DNA from: Phocaeicola oris
GTDB lineage: Bacteria; Bacteroidota; Bacteroidia; Bacteroidales; Bacteroidaceae
Direction: 5' to 3'
Length of the DNA: 64,000 nt
NCBI RefSeq assembly: GCF_021295095.1
Contig: NZ_JAJLQX010000008.1
Coordinates: 1 to 64,000 of the forward strand
The translations under genes and the position numbers were made by a program. A model generated the notes under the pieces. The model saw only the letters and a list, made by a program, of their open reading frames with translations. It searched no databases and was not told the DNA's origin. Position 1 is the first letter of the stretch. The number at the start of each line of letters is the position of its first letter. Shown here in pieces: positions 15,861 through 25,186 of the stretch.

Positions 15861-18851
15861 TTAATTTGCACTAAAGAAATTTAATATATTGTGCATTAGT
15901 ATATTACGATTTTCAATTTCACGTATCGATTCAAATGGAATTCCCCAAACAACAGTTTTATATGTTCCTTGATATGCGATACCGGCTCCAAGATTATTCT
16001 CACTGTAACGGAGAACGACTTTTGAATTCTTATCGGTAGGAGTTATGGCATCCGGAGCTTCTACAATATACGATTGATTGTTTAGCGTATTATAATAAGT
16101 AAAGGTTCCATTAAATAGGTTATAACCTGATTTCTCCGCTTTCACTTGTCCGTTATGAGCTGCATTACTCTTCTCTAATTTATATTTCAATACATTCTGA
16201 GTGAACTGCATATCAGTCATAGAGGGTTGAATGTTGCGGTTGTTCCATAAGTCGCTGGCAACAAATGCTCCGGAGACGAAGATATTTCCACCTTGTGCGA
16301 CATAGTTGGTAACAGCAGCCTGAAGTCCTTTATCGAAAGTAGCGAATTCTATGGGATAGACATTACCCCGTCCCATTTTTGTACGATATTGTTTACCGAG
16401 AATTAAATCAACTATTTTATAATTGTTTAGAGATACATGCTTATTGCTGACAGCTTCATTACTACAAGAAATAAAAGAGTAACCGGCTTTCAGTATGGAG
16501 GATCCGTGCAGAGCAGGGTAGTCGAACGTATTGCCGGCAATTACTTTTGTTTCATAATCGCTTTCACTGTTTCCGAAGCCGGTATTATCATTCGAGATAA
16601 ATTCTGAAGTACGGTCGAAGTCATTCATCTTTCCTGTATAACTGATATCTTTTAAATAAGGAACTCCATGATCTTCATGATCAAGGAATCCGGCATGATT
16701 GGGATCGTTGGGATCAACAAAGTCGGCCGGTGCACTGATACGATCGAATCCGTTAACAATCAGTACGGTGCCTTTGCTGTTTGCTGCTTTTCCTACAGAA
16801 AGAACCTCTGATGGGAAACTTTCGCCTCCTTTATTTACCGCAGTTACTTTAAAACTGCAGATCATATTTTTTGGAATGGAAATCTTATAGGTATTAGTTC
16901 CAACGAGCGTGCCATTATCGAATGCTCCGTTACTCAATCGTTTATAAACGATGTATTGTTCCGGTTTGGCTGTCGGTTCCAACGGATCATTTACCGGTTG
17001 CCAGCGCAGTTCGACTTCCGTTTCACCCGACATAAAGATTTCAAAGTTGTCCACAGGGAGAGGTTGAACTACATATTTTTGATGATATTGCCAGCAAAGG
17101 AACTGAAGCATACCTTTATATATAGCGCGACTGACGGTAAAGCGGAAACGCGGATCCAATCCGTAGCGCATGTCTGCGAAGTTTTGATGCGAAAGTAATT
17201 CAAATAACATGGTTGGAACGTATGGGAATCGGGCTTCATGATATGTTTTGTTCCACATCTCGCGTCGGCTCCATAACGGTTCATAAGTCTTTCGGATATC
17301 GTTTACCACTTGTGTTTGAATAATATCTACTAAGTCATGTCCCAGATAGCGGTCTGCGCCATTCTCATACTTACCTCCCCATGACGAGGTTTGATAGATT
17401 CCAAGTGAGCCAATGATAGAATCATTATCGGTCAGTCCGGCATCGGAATGCAAAGCGAAAGCCATATTAATAGGAATATGCAATCCGTCTTGTTTATGTA
17501 GAACAGAGGATCCTCCGGCCAGATAGTTTACCCAATGTCCGCGCGACTTGAAGTCGTCGGAGTAGTCATTATCTCCTTGCGATTCGGAGTAAATGCTGTC
17601 GGGAGCACCAGCCCACTGTAACCAGTATCGGGATCCTTCGCAAAAGCGGGGGTAACCACTTGTGATGTAGTCGGCAGTTTTTTTACTTTTAGATCGACGG
17701 GCTATGTTTCCTACACCACCGCCTATCTTAACAGCATCGGCGGTTACAACAGTTCCGGGCGTGGAAGATATATTTGAAAGGATAATCTTTGTCCTATCGC
17801 TTTTCCCCTGATCAAAGTGGAACGTGCCAAGGTAAATCCATGTACCTCCACCCATTTGCTGGTTTACCTTAAATTGTGTTATGCCACCTTTGTGGTATAT
17901 AGAATATAAAGCATCTTTCGAACTGTTTGGTACTGTTTTATATGCTACATATACGGCATATTCACCTTCTTTGGGTATGTGTGGTGTCCATATAGCTTTA
18001 CTTTCTTTTCCTCCTGAGACCGTTTGAACCTGACGATAGGTTCCTTCATGGAACGGATTTTCGAACTCTATATATAGATCTCGTTTATGAGCGAACCCAT
18101 CCTCTGCGCCTGTTTTCCATTTCTCTGTTCCGGATGTTTCGGTATAAGTGGAATTTTTATCTACACCCTCGTCGTTATCTATAATTACTTCAACAGTATT
18201 CACATCACGTTCCCGGGGAAGTAGTACGTTGGCTCCCGCGTTCTCCAGCATCGGAATAAGGAATGGAAGAACATAGCTCTGTGTGTATAAGTCCTCTACT
18301 GTTTCAAAGAGTCGTCCTCGTTGCCATTCCCAACATTGTTTTCGTTGATTGAAGTAGCGTCCGTGACTTTGCCAAATAGCTAAATGACGGTTGCGAAGTC
18401 CTAAGGTTGGTTGGTATGCTTTTGAAATATTTGTGACAAGCGGAGTAGTGGGAGCAGGGGCGAAGAGTTTGTTCTCTGCTATTTTCTTTGTTCGGAAAGG
18501 GATAGGGATCAGACTCTCTATCGTACGTTTGTTTGTTATGATAGTAACATTATATCCGGCATATTTTGTGGGAAGCAGTTCTTTCACCCCATGATAAATT
18601 TCGGCTACATTCTTTTCACGAAAAGGAATATACGCGCAGTTGTCATCGGCCGTAATGATAACTTTTTTACCGATTACTCTGGCTGATTTTATTTTTATCG
18701 GATGTTTTAAAGCAATTTCCCGTGTACCAATCTTGGTGAGATAGTCGCTTATATTTAATTGTACTGCTTTTGATATTTGTTGTGCCTCAGCCTGATGTGG
18801 CAGGCAAAAGAATATAAAGAGAAAAGAGAAAATATATATATTTAACTTCAT
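15861..18851 (-). CDS. Large secreted N-acetylmuramoyl-L-alanine amidase (Amidase_3) with inserted and FN3-like domains
   Basis: 996 residues with a signal peptide (about 1-23). The Amidase_3 zinc ligands appear split: H163 in IWQSHGRYFN, a Glu around 183-186 (LFETVED), and a His near 490 (FALHSDAG). Between them, about residues 250-390, lies a golvesin/xanthan-lyase-like beta domain (EGEYAVYVAYKT, WIYLGTFHFDQG). An FN3-like module follows (about 640-700), then a C-terminal alpha/beta domain (GTVLIVNGFDRIS). It probably cuts peptide from MurNAc in cell-wall material. It is the first gene of the salvage operon. Confidence 0.82.
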   Translation of the reverse strand: MKLNIYIFSFLFIFFCLPHQAEAQQISKAVQLNISDYLTKIGTREIALKHPIKIKSARVIGKKVIITADDNCAYIPFREKNVAEIYHGVKELLPTKYAGYNVTIITNKRTIESLIPIPFRTKKIAENKLFAPAPTTPLVTNISKAYQPTLGLRNRHLAIWQSHGRYFNQRKQCWEWQRGRLFETVEDLYTQSYVLPFLIPMLENAGANVLLPRERDVNTVEVIIDNDEGVDKNSTYTETSGTEKWKTGAEDGFAHKRDLYIEFENPFHEGTYRQVQTVSGGKESKAIWTPHIPKEGEYAVYVAYKTVPNSSKDALYSIYHKGGITQFKVNQQMGGGTWIYLGTFHFDQGKSDRTKIILSNISSTPGTVVTADAVKIGGGVGNIARRSKSKKTADYITSGYPRFCEGSRYWLQWAGAPDSIYSESQGDNDYSDDFKSRGHWVNYLAGGSSVLHKQDGLHIPINMAFALHSDAGLTDNDSIIGSLGIYQTSSWGGKYENGADRYLGHDLVDIIQTQVVNDIRKTYEPLWSRREMWNKTYHEARFPYVPTMLFELLSHQNFADMRYGLDPRFRFTVSRAIYKGMLQFLCWQYHQKYVVQPLPVDNFEIFMSGETEVELRWQPVNDPLEPTAKPEQYIVYKRLSNGAFDNGTLVGTNTYKISIPKNMICSFKVTAVNKGGESFPSEVLSVGKAANSKGTVLIVNGFDRISAPADFVDPNDPNHAGFLDHEDHGVPYLKDISYTGKMNDFDRTSEFISNDNTGFGNSESDYETKVIAGNTFDYPALHGSSILKAGYSFISCSNEAVSNKHVSLNNYKIVDLILGKQYRTKMGRGNVYPIEFATFDKGLQAAVTNYVAQGGNIFVSGAFVASDLWNNRNIQPSMTDMQFTQNVLKYKLEKSNAAHNGQVKAEKSGYNLFNGTFTYYNTLNNQSYIVEAPDAITPTDKNSKVVLRYSENNLGAGIAYQGTYKTVVWGIPFESIREIENRNILMHNILNFFSAN

Positions 18852-18886
18852 AAATATTCCTTTATATATTTAATTGTTCAGATGAA

Positions 18887-18917
18887 CAAAAATACATATT
18901 ATTTTTATGTATGCCAA
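18887..18917 (-). promoter_or_regulatory. Promoter of the cell-wall salvage operon
   Basis: Minus strand: TTG (plus-strand CAA 18915-18917), 20-bp spacer, TATTTTTG -7 box (18887-18894), 36 bp before the amidase ATG. Confidence 0.75.
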
Positions 18918-18937
18918 GTCTTTTTCTTCCTTTGTTT

Positions 18938-19783
18938 TTACTTTTCAGGATGATTTTGATGATATTTCACGAGTCCCTCATCGGGAGATTCTGTAATGCT
19001 GTCGATGGTATATCCTTCTTCTTTGGCAACTTCTTGTATTTGTTTGGCATATATCATGGCTTCTTTTCCTGTTATTCGGATAGGGACAGAGAGGTTTTTA
19101 TATTGAATGATATCACGGCGGAAGAAATTACGTATATTATTCTTTATTAAATTAATAACATATTCATTATCCATGTGGTCATTCAGAAACGCAGCTATAG
19201 ATATCATTGAATAAGTTGGATTCGGGCGGGAATAAATTTCTTGGAAAATGTCTTTATAAGTGATACCGAATTTTTCAATGAACTCTGTTGTCAAGTCTTT
19301 GGGAGCCCAACCTTTTATCAGGTCGGAGATAAACATGCGTCCCAATACGACACTACTTCCGTCATCACCTAAAATAAATCCGCCGTGAAGAACGTATTTA
19401 TCTATTATTTTTCCATCATAATAGCCGGAAAAGGACGTAGTGTCAATAATACAGATAATGCCTTTTTTATCTTGGAAAAGGCCGCGTGCAGCACCCAGTA
19501 AATTACTTTCTACATGAATCGGAGTTTTGAAATGGGCTACAAGCGCGTCTCCTAAAAGTTTTTTACATTCTCTTTCATGGCAATCCTCTCCATAAAAATA
19601 AACATGTTTGAACTTTTTTTCAAAAAAGATTTTAGGCAGTTTGAGCCTAATACTTCTACTTATTTCCCTTCGTGTTTGTACGAAAGGATTTATTCCGTCT
19701 GTGTTTGCATGATAAAGTGTAGCTGTATCATCTACTGCAGACCAACTTGTCTTTGCGACGCCACCATCAGCTATTAGTATCAT
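18938..19783 (-). CDS. BadF/N-acetylglucosamine-kinase-family protein, active site degenerate
   Basis: 281 residues of ASKHA fold related to GlcNAc kinase and the MurNAc kinase MurK. The normal phosphate-1 motif (DSGSTKTDW-like) reads DGGVAKTSW, losing the Ser/Thr and the Asp. The GTGSNS loop reads DTTSFS, and LGDEGSG reads LGDDGSS. Fold markers (VYFYGEDC, ESNLLGAARGLF, GGFILGD) remain. Position next to the MurNAc operon suggests a sugar-kinase ancestor, but catalysis is doubtful; it could be a sensor or regulator. A -7 box (plus-strand CAAATATA, 19824-19831) lies upstream. Confidence 0.8.
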   Translation of the reverse strand: MILIADGGVAKTSWSAVDDTATLYHANTDGINPFVQTRREISRSIRLKLPKIFFEKKFKHVYFYGEDCHERECKKLLGDALVAHFKTPIHVESNLLGAARGLFQDKKGIICIIDTTSFSGYYDGKIIDKYVLHGGFILGDDGSSVVLGRMFISDLIKGWAPKDLTTEFIEKFGITYKDIFQEIYSRPNPTYSMISIAAFLNDHMDNEYVINLIKNNIRNFFRRDIIQYKNLSVPIRITGKEAMIYAKQIQEVAKEEGYTIDSITESPDEGLVKYHQNHPEK

Positions 19784-20192
19784 ATTTAAGTTTAATTTAA
19801 GTAATATTTTTAGTGTTAATTCTCAAATATATATAAAAATTTTACATTAACCTAATCTTTTTCTTAAAATTTTTAATAAAAATGTTGTTTCTTCAAGATA
19901 TACTAAGAAATTGATATGTAATATATTATTGTTTTATTGCTTTTACGGGATATGATAAAGTGAAAATATATACTCGGATAATATTTTCTTTCATGTGAAC
20001 TGACACCATAGAGAGATCTTGAATTTTTATATCATTTATTCCTAAAAGTTACACTTATTTGTATTCCATTCTTTCAACCGTTATTGTTGAAATTCCCATT
20101 GATTATATCCATTTCTTTTTATTTTTTCTTCATCATTTGGAATTTTTATGAGGATAAATTTACGAAAATATGTGAAAATTTAAGTGCATCAC

Positions 20193-20274
20193 GTGCGTGA
20201 TTCACATGTCTCACGCATGTGATGCATCTGTCTCACGCACGTGATGCATATACACCACGAGCGTGAACCACTTG
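20193..20274 (+). repeat. 22-bp period dyad repeat array (TCAC-N4-GTGA type)
   Basis: GTGA occurs at 20197, 20219, 20241 and 20263, exactly 22 bp apart. Each unit reads TCAC-N4-GTGA-N10 (N4 is GTGC, GCAT, GCAC, GAGC; the last arm is CCAC). It has the same architecture as the 11.5- and 41.2-kb arrays, but the arm base pair T-A is changed to C-G. Confidence 0.85.
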
Positions 20275-20540
20275 AATTGTCAATAAAATCAGATAATCTA
20301 TTATGTGGAAATTCTTATAGTTTCAGCAAGATTTAGTTTATTTGTCCTATCATTTGAAGTAATGATTGTTCGCGGATTTATTGTTTCCCGTGTTAATTGC
20401 TATGATTTCACAATTCTGTAACTGTTATCTCTGATGTATTCGTTAGTTAAGTCAAGTGTTTTATACTCATGGATTATTTGGATGATTCAATCATGCGTTG
20501 CATTCATTAGCCTGATGATGCTTTACTTTTACGGACATAA

Positions 20541-20567
20541 AAAAATCCCCCGCAGGACGGAGGATTT
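20541..20567 (-). terminator. Intrinsic terminator of rpsP
   Basis: Hairpin with arms AAATCC..CCG and CGG.GGATTT around the loop CAGGA; a T-run follows on the minus strand. Confidence 0.75.
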
Positions 20568-20590
20568 CTTTTAGTTTTGTAACGCTTGTA

Positions 20591-21199
20591 TTAAGCCTCA
20601 GCCTTTGGAGCTTCCTCAGCAGGGGCAGCTTCTTCTGCTTTTGCTTCTTCAACGGGAGCAGCTTTTGCGGCTTCCTCGGCAGCTTTAGCACCTTCTTCTG
20701 CGGCCTTAGCAGCTTCAGCCTCTGCTTTTGCTTTCTCTTCAGCAGCCTTTTTCTCAGCAACCTTTTCGGCAATAGTCTCGTTTACTTTCTTTTCTGCTTC
20801 TAAGCGTGCTTTTGCAACAGCATTCTTTTCAGCATTAACTTTGTTCTTCAAAGTTTGCAGATTATTTTGCTTGTTGTTTTTCCAAGCTTCGAAACGAGCG
20901 TTAGCTGTAGCCTCATCGAATGCACCTTTAGCAACACCTCCGAGTAAGTGTTTTTTCATATAAACACCTTCTCTTGAAAGGATGTTACGAACAGTGTCTG
21001 AAGGCTGTGCGCCAACCATTACCCAATAAAGGGCACGTTCGAAATTCAAATCTACTGTGGCAGGATTGGTATTTGGATTATAAGTACCAATTTTCTCAGT
21101 AAATCGACCATCACGTGGAGTTCTTACGTCTGTAATAACAATAGAGTAGAATGCATATTTTTTGCGTCCACCTCTTTGTAATCTAATTCTTGTTGCCAT
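20591..21199 (-). CDS. rpsP: 30S ribosomal protein S16 with long acidic/Ala tail
   Basis: 202 residues. The first roughly 80 are canonical S16 ([57 protein letters not shown]). After about residue 110 comes a Lys/Glu/Ala-rich helix-forming extension ending in [14 protein letters not shown]. Such tails are normal in Bacteroidetes S16. It assembles in the 30S body. Monocistronic, with a full consensus promoter and a terminator. Confidence 0.96.
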   Translation of the reverse strand: MATRIRLQRGGRKKYAFYSIVITDVRTPRDGRFTEKIGTYNPNTNPATVDLNFERALYWVMVGAQPSDTVRNILSREGVYMKKHLLGGVAKGAFDEATANARFEAWKNNKQNNLQTLKNKVNAEKNAVAKARLEAEKKVNETIAEKVAEKKAAEEKAKAEAEAAKAAEEGAKAAEEAAKAAPVEEAKAEEAAPAEEAPKAEA

Positions 21200-21267
21200 T
21201 TAAATAAATGTTTTAATAATTAAAAGAATGATTTGAATTTTATGCTGATAACTCGTATTAGCGGGCA

Positions 21268-21298
21268 CAAAGTTACTGCTTTTATTTGATTACCCAAA
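21268..21298 (-). promoter_or_regulatory. Promoter of rpsP
   Basis: Minus strand: TTTG (plus-strand CAAA 21295-21298), 19-bp spacer, TAACTTTG -7 box (21268-21275). Full consensus; it lies between the OPT stop codon and rpsP. Confidence 0.8.
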
Positions 21299-21300
21299 GA

Positions 21301-23295
21301 TTAACGGTTATTTTTTATTTTCATACTGCTTCTAATCAGCCATGTTATCAGAAGAATGTAGGCGATGAACGAGATTACTTCACTCCATGAGTTGCTCTGC
21401 CATTCTGCGTGATAGAAGTCGATGCCGGCGAACTTCAATCCGGCACTGACTACACCAAGCAAAGCTCCGCCTGCAATGAATCCGCTGGCGAGGAGTGTTC
21501 CTTTCTCATTCCGGGTTTTATTCACTTCTTGATCTTTATCGCGACTTGATACATACCACTGAACAGCTCCGCCAACCAGCAGCGGAAGGTTGAGATTCAA
21601 CGGAATGAACATGCCCAATGCGAATGGCAGTGCAGGTACTTTCAACAGTGTAAGAACAACAGCCATAACAGCACCTATGCCATATAATAACCAAGGAGCG
21701 CCCACACCGTTCATCAGTGGATCGATGACAGCAGCCATGGCATTTGCCTGTGGAGCAACTAATGCACCCGATGTGAATCCGTATGTTTTGTCAAGAATCA
21801 TGATGACTCCGCCTACTGTAGCTGCGGAAACCAGTGTTCCCAAGAACTTCCAAGTCTCTTGTTTGGCAGGGGTTGTACCAATCCAGTAGCCTATTTTCAA
21901 ATCGGTAATGAATCCACCGGCCATTGATAGCGCAGTGCAAACAACACCTCCCATGACTAAAGCGGCAATCATTCCCGATGTGCCTTTTAATCCCACAGCA
22001 ACCATAATTACAGATGCAAGAATCAAAGTCATCAGCGTCATACCTGATACAGGGTTTGTTCCAACAATGGCAATGGCATTTGCGGCAACTGTGGTGAAAA
22101 GGAATGAGATAACAGCTACCAGCAAAATGGCTACAATAGTATGAAGAATATTTCTGTGCATCACATCGAAGTAGAAGAACAGAAGAACAAGTAATAGCGT
22201 AAAGATGGCTCCGAATGCGATAATTGTCATTGGCAGGTCTTTCTGTGTGCGTGGCACAATTTTTTCTGCCTTCTTTCCTCCCATCTCTTTGGCTGCCAGC
22301 TTTACTGCTCCCTTAATAATTTTCCACGACTTCACGATACCAATGATTCCTGCCATGGCAATACCTCCGATGCCGATACTCTTGGCATACTCAGCGAATA
22401 TTTGTTCCGGGCTCATTTCACTGATTGTTTGTGTGATAGCCGGATTCCACATATTTAGTACCTGATCACCAAAAAACAGATTCATTCCGGGAACTATAAT
22501 TAGCCATACCAACAGAGATCCGGCACAGATGATAGCTGCATATTTCAGTCCGATGATATACCCCAAACCAAGTACGGCTGCGCCGGTATTTATCTTTAAT
22601 ACAACTTTTGCTTTATCAGCTAACATAACACCCCAATCGCATACACGGGTGGTAAAGTTTTCGTTCCACCATCCGAAAGCTGCCACGATAAAGTCGTACA
22701 AACCACCAATTAGTCCGGCAATGAGCAGAGGTTTGGCTTGTCCGCCTTTCTTTTCTCCGGAGACCAATACCTGTGTACTGGCTGTTGCTTCAGGGAAAGG
22801 ATATTTTCCATGATTATCTTTCACAAAGTATTTACGGAATGGTATAAGAAACAGAATACCTAATATACCGCCAAGGAGTGAGCTGATGAACATTTCCATA
22901 AAGCTGACGGTCATTTCCGGATACTTAGCTTTTAGGATGTATAGAGCAGGGAGCGTAAAGATAGCTCCGGCTACAATTACTCCTGAACAGGCACCGATAC
23001 TTTGGATAATAACATTCTCGCCCAGTGCATTTTTGCGTTTTGTGGCACTTGATAGTCCGATAGCTATAATGGTAATAGGAATAGCAGCTTCGAAAACCTG
23101 ACCGACTTTTAGTCCGAGATATGCGGCGGCGGCCGAAAACAAGACAGCCATTAGTACTCCCCAAGTTACCGACCAAGTGTTCACTTCCGGATATATCTTG
23201 TCGGGCTTAAGTATCGGTTCATACTCTTCGCCCTGCTTTAATGGGCGGAACGCATTCTCAGGTAGTCCGACCTGCTTTTCTTGATATTCTTTCAT
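21301..23295 (-). CDS. OPT-family oligopeptide transporter
   Basis: 664 residues with about 15 hydrophobic helices. OPT signatures: EVNTWSVTWGVLMAVLFSAAAAYLGLKVGQ near the N-terminus, NVIIQSIGACSGVIVAGAIFTLPALYIL, and KYPFPEATASTQVLVSGEK. The family imports peptides or metal-chelate complexes through the inner membrane; the cargo here is unknown. A -7 box (plus-strand CAAAAGTA, 23335-23342) lies upstream; the gene diverges from the acyl-CoA synthetase. Confidence 0.9.
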   Translation of the reverse strand: MKEYQEKQVGLPENAFRPLKQGEEYEPILKPDKIYPEVNTWSVTWGVLMAVLFSAAAAYLGLKVGQVFEAAIPITIIAIGLSSATKRKNALGENVIIQSIGACSGVIVAGAIFTLPALYILKAKYPEMTVSFMEMFISSLLGGILGILFLIPFRKYFVKDNHGKYPFPEATASTQVLVSGEKKGGQAKPLLIAGLIGGLYDFIVAAFGWWNENFTTRVCDWGVMLADKAKVVLKINTGAAVLGLGYIIGLKYAAIICAGSLLVWLIIVPGMNLFFGDQVLNMWNPAITQTISEMSPEQIFAEYAKSIGIGGIAMAGIIGIVKSWKIIKGAVKLAAKEMGGKKAEKIVPRTQKDLPMTIIAFGAIFTLLLVLLFFYFDVMHRNILHTIVAILLVAVISFLFTTVAANAIAIVGTNPVSGMTLMTLILASVIMVAVGLKGTSGMIAALVMGGVVCTALSMAGGFITDLKIGYWIGTTPAKQETWKFLGTLVSAATVGGVIMILDKTYGFTSGALVAPQANAMAAVIDPLMNGVGAPWLLYGIGAVMAVVLTLLKVPALPFALGMFIPLNLNLPLLVGGAVQWYVSSRDKDQEVNKTRNEKGTLLASGFIAGGALLGVVSAGLKFAGIDFYHAEWQSNSWSEVISFIAYILLITWLIRSSMKIKNNR

Positions 23296-23416
23296 TTTAT
23301 ATCGATTTAATAGTTATGTTTTTTATCAAACTTCCAAAAGTACAGAAAATAATTAGTTTGTCTGACGTTTTTATGGAAAATTATGCGTATAATTACATCG
23401 AAATAAATATTTAGGT

Positions 23417-25057
23417 ATGGGAAAGAGTTTTTTGGCATTAATAGAACAGAGTATTAAGCAGAATTGGGATGTTGATGCACTGAGCGATATTGAAGGAAGC
23501 ACGTTGAAGTATAAAGATGTAGCCAAAGGTATAGCAGAACTGCACATCTTTTTCGATAAGGCAGGAGTGAAAGCCGGCGATAAGATAGCTCTTTGTGGTA
23601 AAAACAGTTCCAATTGGGGTGTTATCTTTCTGGCTACACTGACGTATGGTGCTGTCTGTGTTCCTATTTTGAGCGATTTTAAGGCTGATAATATACATAA
23701 TATCGTTAATCATTCCGACTCTATCGTTTTGTTCGTGGATGAAAGTATTTGGGAGAATTTAGACGAAGGATCCATGCAGAAGCTGAAAGCAGTGCTTCAG
23801 ATTAGCGATTATGCAGTATTGGTTGACCGTCTTTCTACGCTTCATACTCTTAGAAATAATATGGAAGATTTGTTTATCCGGAAGTTTGTTGAGTTTAATC
23901 CTGATGTCATTTCCTATCATGTTGACGCCCCTGATGAATTAGCATACATCAGTTATACTTCAGGGACAACGAGTTTTTCAAAAGGAGTGATGATTCCATA
24001 TCGGAGTTTGTGGTCGAATATCCGCTTTGCCCAAGATAATATGCCCATCAAGCAAGGAGATAATCATGTTTGTATGTTGCCTATGGCTCATGCTTTCGGC
24101 TTATTGTTTTCTTTTCTATTTGAGTTTGCAAATGGGTGTCATACTTATTTCCTTTCCCGTCCGAATCCGAAGATCATATTCAAGGCATATAAAGAATTGC
24201 GCCCTACACTCATTATTACTGTCCCATTGGTAATCGAAAAGATTGTGAGAAAGAATATATTTCCTGTTTTTTCCGGAGCAAAGATGACGTTGCTTATGCT
24301 TATTCCTGCCTTGCGTCGTTTTGCTTATCAGAAGATACGTGAGAAGCTCTTTCAACTTTTTGGTGGTAATTTTATTGAATTGGTGATAGGTGGTGCTGCT
24401 TTGTCTCCTGATGTGGAGGATTTTCTGAAGAAAATAAACTTCCCCTTTACTGTTGGGTATGGTATGACAGAATGCGGCCCGCTTATTAGCTATGCATCTT
24501 CTACGACTTTCAAGGCTCATTCGTGTGGACATCCGGTTGATAGATTGAAAGTGAAGATTGTTTCAGATGATGTGGAGCATGCTCCGGGGGAAGTGTTAGT
24601 GAAGGGAGATAATGTTACGTTAGGCTACTATAAAGGTGATATGGATAACGCGAAGTCTTTTGATGCTGACGGTTGGTTTCACACAGGTGATATAGCAATT
24701 ATGGATAAAGAGGAGAATATATACCTGAAAGGACGTTGCAAAACTATGTTGCTCGGATCAAATGGACAGAATATTTATCCTGAGGAAATAGAGGATCAGT
24801 TGAATCACTTGCCGTATGTTGTAGAAAGCTTGGTTGTTCAACGTGATGGAAAACTGGTGGCATTGGTTCACCCCAATTATAATGAAGGGGTGGTGAACGG
24901 TCTTTCAATAGAGCAGGTGAATAAATTAGTTGAAGATAGCAGAGTGGTGTTGAATAAGAAACTTCCTCATTACAGTCAGATTGCTAATTTTCAAATCTAC
25001 CCTGAAGAGTTTGATAAAACCCCGAAGCGTTCCATTAAACGGTTTTTATATAATTGA
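23417..25057 (+). CDS. AMP-forming long-chain acyl-CoA synthetase-like ligase
   Basis: 546 residues of the ANL superfamily. The phosphate loop is YTSGTTSFSKGVM (about 177-189; the usual TG-PKG is changed to TS-SKG). Further motifs are the adenine motif GYGMTECGPLISY (about 349-361), HTGDIAIMD with the ribose Asp, and the C-terminal Lys in KTPKRSIKRF. It activates a carboxylate to acyl-AMP and then acyl-CoA. A fatty-acid substrate is probable but not proven. Confidence 0.88.
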   Translation: MGKSFLALIEQSIKQNWDVDALSDIEGSTLKYKDVAKGIAELHIFFDKAGVKAGDKIALCGKNSSNWGVIFLATLTYGAVCVPILSDFKADNIHNIVNHSDSIVLFVDESIWENLDEGSMQKLKAVLQISDYAVLVDRLSTLHTLRNNMEDLFIRKFVEFNPDVISYHVDAPDELAYISYTSGTTSFSKGVMIPYRSLWSNIRFAQDNMPIKQGDNHVCMLPMAHAFGLLFSFLFEFANGCHTYFLSRPNPKIIFKAYKELRPTLIITVPLVIEKIVRKNIFPVFSGAKMTLLMLIPALRRFAYQKIREKLFQLFGGNFIELVIGGAALSPDVEDFLKKINFPFTVGYGMTECGPLISYASSTTFKAHSCGHPVDRLKVKIVSDDVEHAPGEVLVKGDNVTLGYYKGDMDNAKSFDADGWFHTGDIAIMDKEENIYLKGRCKTMLLGSNGQNIYPEEIEDQLNHLPYVVESLVVQRDGKLVALVHPNYNEGVVNGLSIEQVNKLVEDSRVVLNKKLPHYSQIANFQIYPEEFDKTPKRSIKRFLYN

Positions 25058-25127
25058 TTCATAATAGATATTGGTATAAAGTAACCAAAATAATAGATTC
25101 CTGAATATAAATTTCTGAAATTTATTG

Positions 25128-25135
25128 TATCTTTG
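25128..25135 (+). promoter_or_regulatory. -7 box upstream of the preQ1 riboswitch
   Basis: TATCTTTG fits TAnnTTTG and places the transcript start near 25142, just before the riboswitch. No strong -33 box. Confidence 0.6.
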
Positions 25136-25149
25136 CGGTCGCTAACAAT

Positions 25150-25183
25150 AGGAGTGCTTGGTAACCTCCTTTAATAAAACAAG
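25150..25183 (+). promoter_or_regulatory. Class I preQ1 riboswitch
   Basis: A 34-nt aptamer. Stem P1 is AGGAG (25150-25154) with CTCCT (25166-25170), around the loop TGCTTGGTAAC. The A-rich tail TTAATAAAACAAG (25171-25183) can pair its end with the loop to form an H-type pseudoknot. The GTAACC core and tail closely resemble known class I preQ1 aptamers. The tail ends 3 nt before the ATG, so ligand binding should block translation of the transporter gene that follows. Confidence 0.85.
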
Positions 25184-25186
25184 AAA

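Larger units (their letters stand above)
19784..20590. other. Long gene-poor intergenic region
   Basis: No protein gene is supported in about 800 bp. It holds the kinase promoter (-7 box at 19824-19831), the TCAC/GTGA 22-bp array (20193-20274), and the rpsP terminator (20541-20567). The remainder is AT-rich with no recognised RNA family. Confidence 0.6.

Noticed and set aside
20491-20772. Arg/Leu/Lys-rich protein
   Set aside because: It is a shifted frame of the low-complexity rpsP tail.
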